This document shows positions 7,424 to 14,496 of a DNA stretch of 20,404 bases, one piece after another; the first letter of the stretch is position 1, and every line of letters begins with the position of its first letter. Position numbers and translations under genes: made by a program. The notes under the pieces are model-generated. The model was given only the letters and a program-made list of their open reading frames with translations, was not told where the DNA came from and searched no databases. Origin of the DNA: Thermoplasmata archaeon (GTDB lineage: Archaea > Thermoplasmatota > Thermoplasmata > Thermoplasmatales > Thermoplasmataceae); assembly GCA_021826835.1 (NCBI GenBank), contig JAKAYH010000005.1, forward strand, positions 1-20,404, in the 5' to 3' direction.

Positions 7424-7454
7424 CTAATACAGCTGCATAAAAATATGAAATAAG

Positions 7455-8195
7455 ATGAGTTTCAATGGTATTAAGGCCGATATAAGCGTTCCCGGGATGA
7501 TACCCTGGGAAATAGTGGTTGCATATTTTCTGATTGCTCTTGGTTTTGTGATCTTTTACAGCAAGAAGTCGGGCGGACTCAAGGGCTTTAAGACGGTTGA
7601 TTTTGTATATATAGGTATTGGCGCCGCATTTACTGTGGTATGGGAATTCTTCGTCGGGCCACTTCTGGATAAAATAGTCCCTCCTGGCCTGACAGCCTTT
7701 ATAGGTTTTGGGTTCTTCGGCAGAATTGTTGTTCTCTTCGTGGTTGCAGGCCTCGTTAGAAAGCCTGGTGTAGGGATGCTGAGCCTTGCCATCTTCGATA
7801 TACTTGGTGACATATTCCATTACGGTTTCAGTGGTGAACCCGTCTTTGTCTTCTACGAGGCTCTTACCTATGGCCTTTTTATCGATCTGGCCATAACAGT
7901 AAGGCGTGGTAATCTTTTCGGAGATCTAAGGGCCGGATCAAAGGCATCGGCAGGCAAAGGCGGAAGAATGAATCCGTCACTGGCTGCCGGCATAACAGGG
8001 GCAATAATTGGATTTACATGGGCGTTTCCGGATCCATTCTTCTACAGCGCGTTCTTCGGCCCATTCCTGTATGGAAGCATAGTTAACTGGCAGAAGATTT
8101 TGATCTCCTTCTACGAAGCCATTCCGGGAAACATCATTTTTGGAATAATTGCAGGCCTTATAGCGCTGAGGGTTTCAAGAGTGCTTGTGCAATGA
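7455..8195 (+). CDS. ECF transporter S component, YkoE-like
   Basis: A 246-residue membrane protein with about six hydrophobic segments, proposed as the substrate-binding (S) component of an energy-coupling-factor transporter. The assignment rests mainly on context: it is the first gene of an operon whose next two genes are the duplicated ECF ATPase and the EcfT permease, the order of bacterial ykoE-ykoD-ykoC. The stretch AGLVRKPGVGMLSLAIFDIL followed by a Gly/Pro-containing loop recalls the R-K-P-G-A segment of YkoE, which serves hydroxymethylpyrimidine/thiamin uptake. A hydrophilic Gly/Lys-rich loop (about 158-173) splits the protein. The stop overlaps the ATPase start by 4 bases (ATGA). 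The substrate is uncertain; a vitamin or vitamin precursor is likely. Confidence 0.65.
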   Translation: MSFNGIKADISVPGMIPWEIVVAYFLIALGFVIFYSKKSGGLKGFKTVDFVYIGIGAAFTVVWEFFVGPLLDKIVPPGLTAFIGFGFFGRIVVLFVVAGLVRKPGVGMLSLAIFDILGDIFHYGFSGEPVFVFYEALTYGLFIDLAITVRRGNLFGDLRAGSKASAGKGGRMNPSLAAGITGAIIGFTWAFPDPFFYSAFFGPFLYGSIVNWQKILISFYEAIPGNIIFGIIAGLIALRVSRVLVQ

Positions 8196-9790
8196 AAGCC
8201 ATAGAAATAAAAGATCTAAAATTTTCTTATTTAAGCGATGAAAAGCCAACGCTTGTCATTGATGATTTCTATATAAATGAAGGAGAAAGCATACTTCTAA
8301 CAGGGAAATCCGGATCCGGAAAAAGTACACTTGTGAACTGCATTAATGGGATAATTCCACATGTGATCAATGGAGATTTATCGGGAAGCGTTAAAATCCT
8401 TGGAAAAGAGGTTAGGGACATGAAGCTTCCAGACATCGCCAGAGTGGTGGGCACACTTCTTCAGGATCCGGAAAGGCAGGTTATGAATTACAGCATAGTA
8501 GATGAAGTAGCCTTTGGTCCTGAGAATCTCAGGTTGCCGCGGGATGAAATGGAAAGAAGGATACAAAAAGCAATATCCGTGGTTGGTATCGAGGATTTTC
8601 TGGAAAGGGAGACTACAAAGTTATCCGGAGGAGAACTGCAGAGGGTTGCACTTGCATCAGTAATCGCAATGGAACCAAAAATCATGATCCTGGACGAACC
8701 AACATCCAACATAGATCCTGAAGGAACCGAGCAGATTTTCAGGTTCATTCAGGAGAATAAAAACAGGATGACTCAGATCATAGTAGAGCATAAGGTGGAG
8801 AGGGCCCTTCCCTTTGTTGACAGGGTTGTTGTTGTAAATAACGGAAGAATCATACTGAATGTGTCAAAGGAGCATCTGATGAGGGATGTGGAGGTACTCC
8901 TCGAGGCTGGTATCGAAATTCCCGAGGAGTATATCTACGCCAAAAAGCTGAGAATAGACAGCATTGACCCTGAAATAATCAGAGAGAAACTCAGGGAAAG
9001 CAATATACAACTATCAAGAAGGGAGCGCAGAAATCAAGGAGAAATTGTGATGTCCGCAAAGGTCACCGCTGAGGTCGAAGGGAGAAAGATTGTGGATGCC
9101 AAACTCGATTTAAGAAAAGGTCAGGTATATTGTATAATGGGAAAGAACGGCGCAGGAAAGACAACACTTATCAGGGTGTTAATGGATTTTCTTAACAAAA
9201 AGCAATTTAAGGTGTCATCACTGCTAAACATTGAAGGAGAGGATCTTTCAAGAAAGGATTATGTAATCCGTGGTCGGAAAATTGCATATCTGCCGCAAAG
9301 CTTCGATCTGATGCTTGTGAGCAAGAATGTGGAAACTGAGATATACTATTCGGCTAAGCATAGAAAGATACCTGAATTTAAAGCCATAGGAGATCAGCTG
9401 ATTGAGATGTTCTCACTTGAGGACAAGAGGATGAGTGATCCCCTGATGCTCAGCACAGGACAGAGGAGGAGGGTATGCATGGCAGCAGCTCTCGCATCAT
9501 CAGCTCACATAATGCTTATGGATGAGCCCACATCAGGGCAAGATTTTCTCAACAAAAAAATACTTGGGGAGGAGATCAGAAAGCTGTGTGATGCAGGCTT
9601 CTCCTTTTTGATTGTTACCCATGATTCGCGATTTGCATATAGATATGGGGATTTCATCGGAATTATGGAAAATGGAAAAATCGTTCATGAGGGGACTCCA
9701 GACGAGATTTTCAGATATTCTGAAAAATATGGAGTCATTGCTCCGTCTGATTTTGTCTTAAGAGTTTCAGGTGAAGAGGTGATCAGTTAA
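8192..9790 (+). CDS. ECF transporter ATPase with two fused ABC domains (YkoD-like)
   Basis: A 532-residue cytoplasmic energy-coupling protein containing two complete ABC ATPase domains. Domain 1 has Walker A G38-K-S-G-S-G-K-S45, Q-loop Q91, signature L144-S-G-G-E148, Walker B with D168-E169, and switch H200. Domain 2 has Walker A G317-K-N-G-A-G-K-T324, Q-loop Q369, a slightly altered signature L420-S-T-G-Q424, D444-E445, and H477. Both sites look catalytically competent. The fusion replaces the separate EcfA1/EcfA2 pair and drives uptake with the S and T proteins encoded on either side. It is translationally coupled to the upstream gene by ATGA, and the downstream gene begins one base after its stop. 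Confidence 0.93.
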   Translation: MKAIEIKDLKFSYLSDEKPTLVIDDFYINEGESILLTGKSGSGKSTLVNCINGIIPHVINGDLSGSVKILGKEVRDMKLPDIARVVGTLLQDPERQVMNYSIVDEVAFGPENLRLPRDEMERRIQKAISVVGIEDFLERETTKLSGGELQRVALASVIAMEPKIMILDEPTSNIDPEGTEQIFRFIQENKNRMTQIIVEHKVERALPFVDRVVVVNNGRIILNVSKEHLMRDVEVLLEAGIEIPEEYIYAKKLRIDSIDPEIIREKLRESNIQLSRRERRNQGEIVMSAKVTAEVEGRKIVDAKLDLRKGQVYCIMGKNGAGKTTLIRVLMDFLNKKQFKVSSLLNIEGEDLSRKDYVIRGRKIAYLPQSFDLMLVSKNVETEIYYSAKHRKIPEFKAIGDQLIEMFSLEDKRMSDPLMLSTGQRRRVCMAAALASSAHIMLMDEPTSGQDFLNKKILGEEIRKLCDAGFSFLIVTHDSRFAYRYGDFIGIMENGKIVHEGTPDEIFRYSEKYGVIAPSDFVLRVSGEEVIS

Positions 9791-10756
9791 ATGTACAGTA
9801 TATTGGATACAGTAATAAGCTGGCTTCTATTTCTTTTTGGAATAAGCATACCCTTTTATTTAATACTGGGAGCAATTGGAATAGCAGGTTTCCGGGAGAT
9901 AACAACCTATGAGAAATATGACACCTTCTATTACAGACTGAACGCGTCTGTCAAAATTATGCTTTCCATAATAATAGTGTTGATAGCAACCTTTTCCATA
10001 TGGTGGATAGGTGCGATCATCACCTTTGGGCTGCTTGCATCATATAAATCTCTGAAGAATGGCTGGAGGAAGATGTATCTGGCAGGCTTTCTAATACTAT
10101 CCATAATAGTCGGAACTGTGTGGGGGTATGCACCCTATGAGCCCTTATCAATCGTTTCTATGGCACTGAAGACGCCCGTATCGAAGTTTACCACAGTATG
10201 GACATGGCCACCTTACTTTTCCATCCTTGGATATGAACATCATCTTACTTTGCAATCCATCTATTACAGTTTGCAGATATCATTCAGATTCACCGCGGCA
10301 GTTGTCGCCAGCCTTCTTCTTGTTATGACAAATACCCCTGCACAGATAATAAAGACGCTGAGCAAATTCAAAATACCCGATCCCATAATTTTCTCGCTGG
10401 TCGTTGCAATGAAGACGGTACCTGCAGTGTTCGATTCCTTTGACACATCTATAAAAATATCCATGATGAGAGGGTATGGAGGGAATAAGCCCAGGTTCTT
10501 GAGGCCCTTTGTGGTGCTTGCAGCTGCAATAGGCTCAATTGTTCCCACAATGGTACATCTGTTGAGAGGGGCCAAGGACATAGGAATATCGGCAGACACA
10601 AGGGCATTCAGAGCATATCCTTCAAGAACCTACTATATTATGACGCCCTTTAAGAGGGAGGATTACATATTTTCCGGAGTGCTCGTAATGATGGTTGTGA
10701 TGACTGTTATTGCCATTATGGTGGGATTCGGCAGGGCAATTCCATATCTCACATGA
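9791..10756 (+). CDS. ECF transporter T component (EcfT/CbiQ family)
   Basis: A 321-residue polytopic membrane protein that links the S component to the ATPase. Hydrophobic segments lie near 8-32, 55-84, 95-112, 160-180 and 240-255, and the last helix is near 293-315. Two coupling-helix motifs of the A-R-G type are visible: M226-R-G228 (SMMRGYGG) and T270-R-A272 (ADTRAF). These contact the two ATPase domains in known ECF transporters. An extra segment of about 50 residues (113-160, rich in Pro and Trp) enlarges the protein relative to typical EcfT of about 260. The start ATG follows the ATPase stop directly. A hairpin-like inverted repeat overlaps its stop codon. Confidence 0.88.
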   Translation: MYSILDTVISWLLFLFGISIPFYLILGAIGIAGFREITTYEKYDTFYYRLNASVKIMLSIIIVLIATFSIWWIGAIITFGLLASYKSLKNGWRKMYLAGFLILSIIVGTVWGYAPYEPLSIVSMALKTPVSKFTTVWTWPPYFSILGYEHHLTLQSIYYSLQISFRFTAAVVASLLLVMTNTPAQIIKTLSKFKIPDPIIFSLVVAMKTVPAVFDSFDTSIKISMMRGYGGNKPRFLRPFVVLAAAIGSIVPTMVHLLRGAKDIGISADTRAFRAYPSRTYYIMTPFKREDYIFSGVLVMMVVMTVIAIMVGFGRAIPYLT

Positions 10757-10781
10757 TCAATATCTAAAAATATATTTGATC
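10755..10781 (+). terminator. Inverted repeat at the end of the ECF operon
   Basis: GATCAATAT (10755-10763) can pair with ATATTTGATC (10772-10781) with one bulged base; the stem overlaps the TGA of the T-component gene. No strong T run follows, so it is only a candidate terminator or processing site. Confidence 0.3.
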
Positions 10782-10792
10782 TAGCCTTTAAT

Positions 10793-11150
10793 CTCAAATC
10801 AAACACCGAGTTTCATCATCCACATTATCGATCATGAACCCATATGATTGATCAGAACTGCGCGGTTGAATACCAATAACCTTTCATCAAAAGGAATTTC
10901 ACAGTTCCTGTTCCTCAGATTAATAAATGTCTTAACGATATCCTATCTCATAAATATTGAGGATCACCTTCCTTCTTCCCATATTAGATCCACGTAAGAT
11001 AGAATGGAACACCTTAGAATTATATGTATCCTATGCGGAGAAAAGTTTTTGTTGTGGTTGTTAATATTTTGCATGATGCTCTTTATGAGATATAGTGAAC
11101 CCTGAACATCGCGATGATTTTTTTACAATGATTATCCCCAATAGCCCTGC
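10793..11150 (-). pseudogene. Transposase relic, copy A (minus strand)
   Basis: Minus-strand fragments read, from the C-terminal end backwards: MIDNVDDETRCLI ending at TGA (10793-10834), then in another frame IVKTFINLRNRNCEIPF with DERLLVFNRAVLI (about 10850-10930). Farther upstream are ILSYVDLIWEEG (near 11000) and possibly GDNHCKKIIAMFRVHYIS (near 11090-11145). Frames change several times. The part at 10850-11010 is clearly related to copy B at 15176-15337; over the best 63 bases I count about 80 percent identity by eye. The blocks look like the C-terminal region of a DDE transposase; the exact family is not established. Confidence 0.55.
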
Positions 11151-11224
11151 TCCTCAGTTCTTAAAATGAAATCCTATCCAACCTTTTCATACTCAATTGG
11201 ATATCACAGCTTTTGTAGGGCACT

Positions 11225-11247
11225 AATATTATTGGATTAATAATATT
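11225..11247. promoter_or_regulatory. AT-rich palindrome upstream of the exported-protein cluster
   Basis: AATATTATT (11225-11233) and AATAATATT (11239-11247) form a perfect 9-base inverted repeat around GGATT, about 40 bases before the TATA-like box. A related palindrome lies before the next gene (11998-12009). It is a candidate regulator site; the AT richness makes chance possible. Confidence 0.3.
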
Positions 11248-11288
11248 TAATAACCGTCAGGCATTTAATAGACTTAGCATACAGAAAA

Positions 11289-11298
11289 TTTATATAAA
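11289..11298 (+). promoter_or_regulatory. TATA-like box of the exported-protein cluster
   Basis: TTTATATAAA is centred 23-24 bases before ATG 11317, the best TATA match in the window; it implies a leaderless or nearly leaderless mRNA. Confidence 0.5.
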
Positions 11299-11316
11299 GC
11301 ATGTATATTAACAACT

Positions 11317-11991
11317 ATGGATAATCATGAACAATTCGATAGGATGAGTTTGTCCGATATTGACGTTACTGTATCGGACCTACTTTCTGTTTTGAAGGGT
11401 CTATTGTTTATGTCTGTATTATTTAGTGTGCTTATGGTTTCTTTCTCGGCCACTGTTGAACCAGTTTCACAATCTGGGCATGAATCTAGGGCTCGACCAT
11501 CGCTCCTTTCCGCTACTACTACGGTGTGGGGAGAAATGCAATACAACCAGATTGTAAATGTGTCTACGTTTCCCGTTAATGGAATTGGAGACGAATATGC
11601 ATCCCTAAACCTCTCTTTTCCCGTGCATTACATCATAACTCCTAATGGTCGTCATATAACCTACAATCTCGAAGCTTTGAAATCAAAGACTAATTTAGAC
11701 TATACAAACCTCTGGCCGTGGGGTATGTCCGATAACAAAGGTAGTTTGATGGTGGGTTCAATATATTACACGTCAACAGGTATCCCAACGAGGGCAGTGT
11801 ATTGGGATCCGTCGTTTTCGGCAAGCCAAAACATGGGCTCTACAACCTTAACGACAAACATACTTATTAAAGAAAGGGCCTTTGCAGAACCCGGAAAGGG
11901 AGCTGTGAAGGGTATGGCTGAAATAAACAGCAATATTGCAGTCCATTGGGGGGCAATTGCGTTTACAATAATTTCTTTTGGACTTTCTTAG
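11317..11991 (+). CDS. Exported or membrane-anchored protein, unknown; candidate peptide precursor
   Basis: A 224-residue protein that I do not recognise. A polar N-terminus of 25 residues is followed by one hydrophobic segment (about 26-46, ending VSFSATVEP), which looks like a signal peptide or anchor with a possible cut after SFSA. The middle (about 65-180) is Ser/Thr/Tyr/Trp-rich and looks like an extracellular beta-rich domain. The last 35 residues differ: after KERAFAEPGKGAVKGMAEIN comes a short hydrophobic tail ending AIAFTIISFGLS. A Gly/Lys-rich segment followed by a hydrophobic end is seen in some antimicrobial peptide precursors, but that is only an analogy. It is the first gene after the strong TATA-like box and lies upstream of an ABC exporter. 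No cysteines are present. Confidence 0.7.
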   Translation: MDNHEQFDRMSLSDIDVTVSDLLSVLKGLLFMSVLFSVLMVSFSATVEPVSQSGHESRARPSLLSATTTVWGEMQYNQIVNVSTFPVNGIGDEYASLNLSFPVHYIITPNGRHITYNLEALKSKTNLDYTNLWPWGMSDNKGSLMVGSIYYTSTGIPTRAVYWDPSFSASQNMGSTTLTTNILIKERAFAEPGKGAVKGMAEINSNIAVHWGAIAFTIISFGLS

Positions 11992-11997
11992 TCTCCA

Positions 11998-12009
11998 AAT
12001 AATATTATT
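11998..12009. promoter_or_regulatory. AT palindrome before the second cluster gene
   Basis: AATAATATTATT is a perfect 12-base palindrome 7 bases after the stop of the first gene. It shares AATATTATT with the palindrome at 11225-11247. Confidence 0.25.
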
Positions 12010-12031
12010 TTTAATAGGTGTGTAGTTCAAA

Positions 12032-12937
12032 ATGAAAGCTAAAAAACTCCTCGTTATCTTAATTGTAGCATTAGTAGTAATATCAGTTACAATTATTCTT
12101 CTTCCACTGGAAGAATTTGAACAATCAAGGGATTCCTTGAATTCCAATGCCTTGTCAGATGGTTCTTATTACACTTATTACGTGTGCGCTGATAGGAATA
12201 GCTACGCTAAGCTGCAGTCTAACAGTAACAATTACACTTTCCCACAAGGTGTAATAAAACTCACTGTTCTATCAAATAAGGTAAAAATAAAGGAGAAGTT
12301 CTACTGTGGTGAACAGGATACTATTAATTATTCAGAGAATGAAATTATCTCTATAGATAATTCGTTTGTTCAGTTTTTTCTTAACAGCCTTCCTATTCAG
12401 ATCGGATCATTTTACAAACTTCCTGAGGGACTCGTTGGCACAGCCATGAGAGATCCACAAAACTATCAAATCATCTATATGACCAGTAATGCTTCACTTT
12501 CTTCACTGCAGGCCAAAATTGGCATAACAAGCCCAACTGAAATACAGGTAAACAATGTAAATGAGTCTATGGTACCTGTTTCAGATAAATTTCACCTTTC
12601 AATAGAAAAAAACCAGTTCGATTATGATCATGCAGGCAACACTAACATATTGGTACGCGCCTTTATTACAGGGAACACATCATTTCTGTATCAGGTATTT
12701 AATACTAAGGGGTTGCAGTATTCAATCGGCTTTTCTTTATTACTTGTGGCGACTAATGTAGCGCTGCATCCTATTGACTACACTCACTATCTGTCTGAAT
12801 ATGCGTTTTATATACCACCCATATGGATCATTTCCTTTGCAGTTTTTTACGCGCTTTTAAGAAGTGCAAAAAAGAGAAAACAATTAAGGAAAGAGAAAAT
12901 GAAAACAGAAGGTAGGATCTCAGAATGTCCCTGTTAA
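12032..12937 (+). CDS. Membrane-anchored extracellular protein, unknown
   Basis: A 301-residue protein without a recognised family. The N-terminus (KAKK, then hydrophobic 6-25) is a membrane anchor or signal. Residues 30-228 form a polar, Asn/Ser-rich extracellular part with several N-glycosylation sequons and two cysteines (C52, C92) that could pair. Two hydrophobic segments (about 231-245 and 261-276) are followed by a strongly basic tail (SAKKRKQLRKEK) expected to be cytoplasmic. A weak AGGTG lies 11 bases before ATG 12032. Its 3' end overlaps the ABC ATPase gene by 13 bases, so the two are coupled. It may be an accessory or immunity component of the adjacent ABC transporter; that is inference from context only. 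Confidence 0.72.
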   Translation: MKAKKLLVILIVALVVISVTIILLPLEEFEQSRDSLNSNALSDGSYYTYYVCADRNSYAKLQSNSNNYTFPQGVIKLTVLSNKVKIKEKFYCGEQDTINYSENEIISIDNSFVQFFLNSLPIQIGSFYKLPEGLVGTAMRDPQNYQIIYMTSNASLSSLQAKIGITSPTEIQVNNVNESMVPVSDKFHLSIEKNQFDYDHAGNTNILVRAFITGNTSFLYQVFNTKGLQYSIGFSLLLVATNVALHPIDYTHYLSEYAFYIPPIWIISFAVFYALLRSAKKRKQLRKEKMKTEGRISECPC

Positions 12938-13797
12938 ACATATCTGAAGTTAGGGTGAGCTATGCAAACAACGCTTCCCTAAAGAAACTGACGGTGTCAA
13001 TCCCCGAAGGAGTAACTGTACTGATTGGACCAAACGGTATCGGAAAAAGCACCCTCATATCAGTTGCTGAAGGTTTGACCAGAGTAGATCACAGGGAAAA
13101 GGTAAAATTGATGGGTTTTTCACCTTACAATGAATCGGTCAATGCTTTTTCAGAGGTCTCGTTTTTACCAGAAAGGCCAGTGGGAATTGCAGGAGGCACG
13201 GTACGGCAGTGGATTAAGTATTACTCCCTGCTAAGAAAGATATCGCGCGAAAGGCTTCGTGATCTTCTTTCATTGTTTGACATTGAGTATGTTATACCCA
13301 GGAAGTGGAAGGAACTCAGCAGTGGTGAGCTACAGCTAGTATCGGTCATATTATGTCTGAGTGCCGAGGCAAAATTTTTTGTTATGGACGAACCAAATGC
13401 CAATCTGGACGTAATTAATCGAATGAAGCTTGCTGGGTTCATCAGGAAAATGAACACAGAATTCTCGGCATCATTTCTCATAACAAGTCATCTCCTTGAT
13501 GAAATACTTCCCATTGCGGATTATGCCATCATTGCAAGTAAAGAGTCTTTAAATGGCCCGATAACCACAAATGATGGATCTGGTAAAGATGGTTTTATAG
13601 TGTTAACGGTGGCCGATATGGAATATATGAAGGAGGCTTTGGAGAAGGAGTTTGATGTCATTGTAAACAATGGCCAACTGATTATAAGGAATTCCAACTT
13701 GAGGGTATTCCTATCCAAACTCGACCCTCAATTACTTGAGGGCATACTCAGTATACACAAATTCCCATCCTACTTAGGAGGTGTTCTAAATAGTTAG
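12925..13797 (+). CDS. ABC-2-type exporter ATPase
   Basis: A 290-residue cytoplasmic ABC ATPase. It has Walker A G35-P-N-G-I-G-K-S42, signature L131-S-S-G-E135, Walker B FFVMD155-E156, D-loop NLD, and switch histidine H189. The Q-loop position appears as LPERP, common in DrrA/CcmA-type exporters. After about residue 215 a C-terminal extension of 75 residues follows, a typical position for a regulatory or dimerisation domain. It belongs to the group of ATPases that work with separate ABC-2 permeases to export drugs, peptides or lipids. The start ATG 12925 lies inside the preceding gene, and its own 3' end contains the AGGAGGTG Shine-Dalgarno of the permease gene. It is very likely co-transcribed with the genes on both sides. 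Confidence 0.9.
   Translation: MSLLNISEVRVSYANNASLKKLTVSIPEGVTVLIGPNGIGKSTLISVAEGLTRVDHREKVKLMGFSPYNESVNAFSEVSFLPERPVGIAGGTVRQWIKYYSLLRKISRERLRDLLSLFDIEYVIPRKWKELSSGELQLVSVILCLSAEAKFFVMDEPNANLDVINRMKLAGFIRKMNTEFSASFLITSHLLDEILPIADYAIIASKESLNGPITTNDGSGKDGFIVLTVADMEYMKEALEKEFDVIVNNGQLIIRNSNLRVFLSKLDPQLLEGILSIHKFPSYLGGVLNS
13776..13783 (+). promoter_or_regulatory. Strong Shine-Dalgarno before the permease
   Basis: AGGAGGTG matches the 3' end of archaeal 16S rRNA very well and lies inside the end of the ATPase gene. It is 6 bases before an in-frame ATA (13790) and 9 before a GTT (13793); no ATG, GTG or TTG sits at the proper distance in the permease frame. Confidence 0.6.
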
Positions 13798-14488
13798 ACG
13801 AATTGATCTGATAAAATACCTTGAATACTCCACCGATCCGTTCTACATAGTGGAGATATTGGCTATAATCACTGCCATAATAGTTGTCTCTATTACAGAT
13901 GCAAATCTTTACGCCTCCTATCCACCAGGATTAGGGGGCTTCGGTTACATCGAAATATTTTTGATTCTTTATTGTTCAATCATATCCTACAATTATTCCT
14001 CCAAGATAGAGAGGGGTGTAATGGGATACATTTTCAGCATGCCAATTAACCGAAAAACCCTGGCACGTTATTCCATGTATATGGAGATTCTCATTCCTGT
14101 GCTGATGATTATTGCTCTTTTCTTTGTGATGTATGAAATTACTTTCTTCTCTCTTAACTTTTCATACGTGGCATTTGTAGCTACGATTCTAACGGCAAAT
14201 ATATCTCTCTTACTGTCCACAGGGAGAGTAGTGGCAGCAATTACCAGAAATGGTTTGGCAAGTTTTGTATTTCTATTTGGATTTTATTATTCACTCAATG
14301 GTATCTCCTTCCACTTTCGTTCATCACCTCTTTTATGGTTGATCACGAGCGGAGTAAGTGTGCTGGATACTACAAGAGTGTCTATGCATATTCTGGAACT
14401 TGCCATATTTATTATAATCATCTCGGTTGCTTTCTACGAAATATCGTTCCTTTTGCTAACACACCTTAATCTAAAGAGTGGGAGGTGA
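13790..14488 (+). CDS. ABC-2-type permease, probable non-canonical start
   Basis: A multi-spanning permease partner of the ATPase just upstream, with about six hydrophobic segments. The first canonical start is GTG 13850 (212 residues), but it has no ribosome binding site and falls right at the first helix. The frame stays open upstream to a TAA at 13787-13789. Those 20 extra codons encode RRIDLIKYLEYSTDPFYIVE, the amphipathic N-terminal lead-in typical of ABC-2 permeases. The only strong Shine-Dalgarno is 6 bases before ATA 13790. I therefore place the start at 13790 (ATA) or 13793 (GTT), overlapping the ATPase stop. A start-codon mutation or sequencing error is the alternative. The protein would be 232 residues. 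The transported substrate is unknown, perhaps the product of gene 11317. Confidence 0.75.
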   Translation: MVRRIDLIKYLEYSTDPFYIVEILAIITAIIVVSITDANLYASYPPGLGGFGYIEIFLILYCSIISYNYSSKIERGVMGYIFSMPINRKTLARYSMYMEILIPVLMIIALFFVMYEITFFSLNFSYVAFVATILTANISLLLSTGRVVAAITRNGLASFVFLFGFYYSLNGISFHFRSSPLLWLITSGVSVLDTTRVSMHILELAIFIIIISVAFYEISFLLLTHLNLKSGR

Positions 14489-14490
14489 TC
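14481..14490 (+). promoter_or_regulatory. Perfect Shine-Dalgarno deciding the start of the next gene
   Basis: GGAGGTGATC is complementary to the conserved 16S rRNA 3' end and lies 6 bases before ATG 14497. It overlaps a competing GTG at 14485, which is therefore part of the Shine-Dalgarno rather than a start. Confidence 0.65.
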
Positions 14491-14496
14491 TATAAA

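Larger units (their letters stand above)
10782..11316. other. Non-coding region: transposase relic, palindrome, promoter
   Basis: About 535 bases with no intact gene. The left two thirds decode on the minus strand as fragments of a dead transposase (10793-11150). The right part contains an AT palindrome (11225-11247) and the promoter of the exported-protein cluster. Confidence 0.5.

Noticed and set aside
7259..7454. TPP or cobalamin riboswitch before the ECF operon
   Set aside because: Neither CTGAGA with the downstream ACCTGATCTGG-like block nor a B12-box was found in this gap.
7335..7820. 161-codon minus-strand frame antisense to the S-component gene
   Set aside because: It lies mostly opposite a well-supported ECF gene, has a random-looking composition and no recognisable domain.
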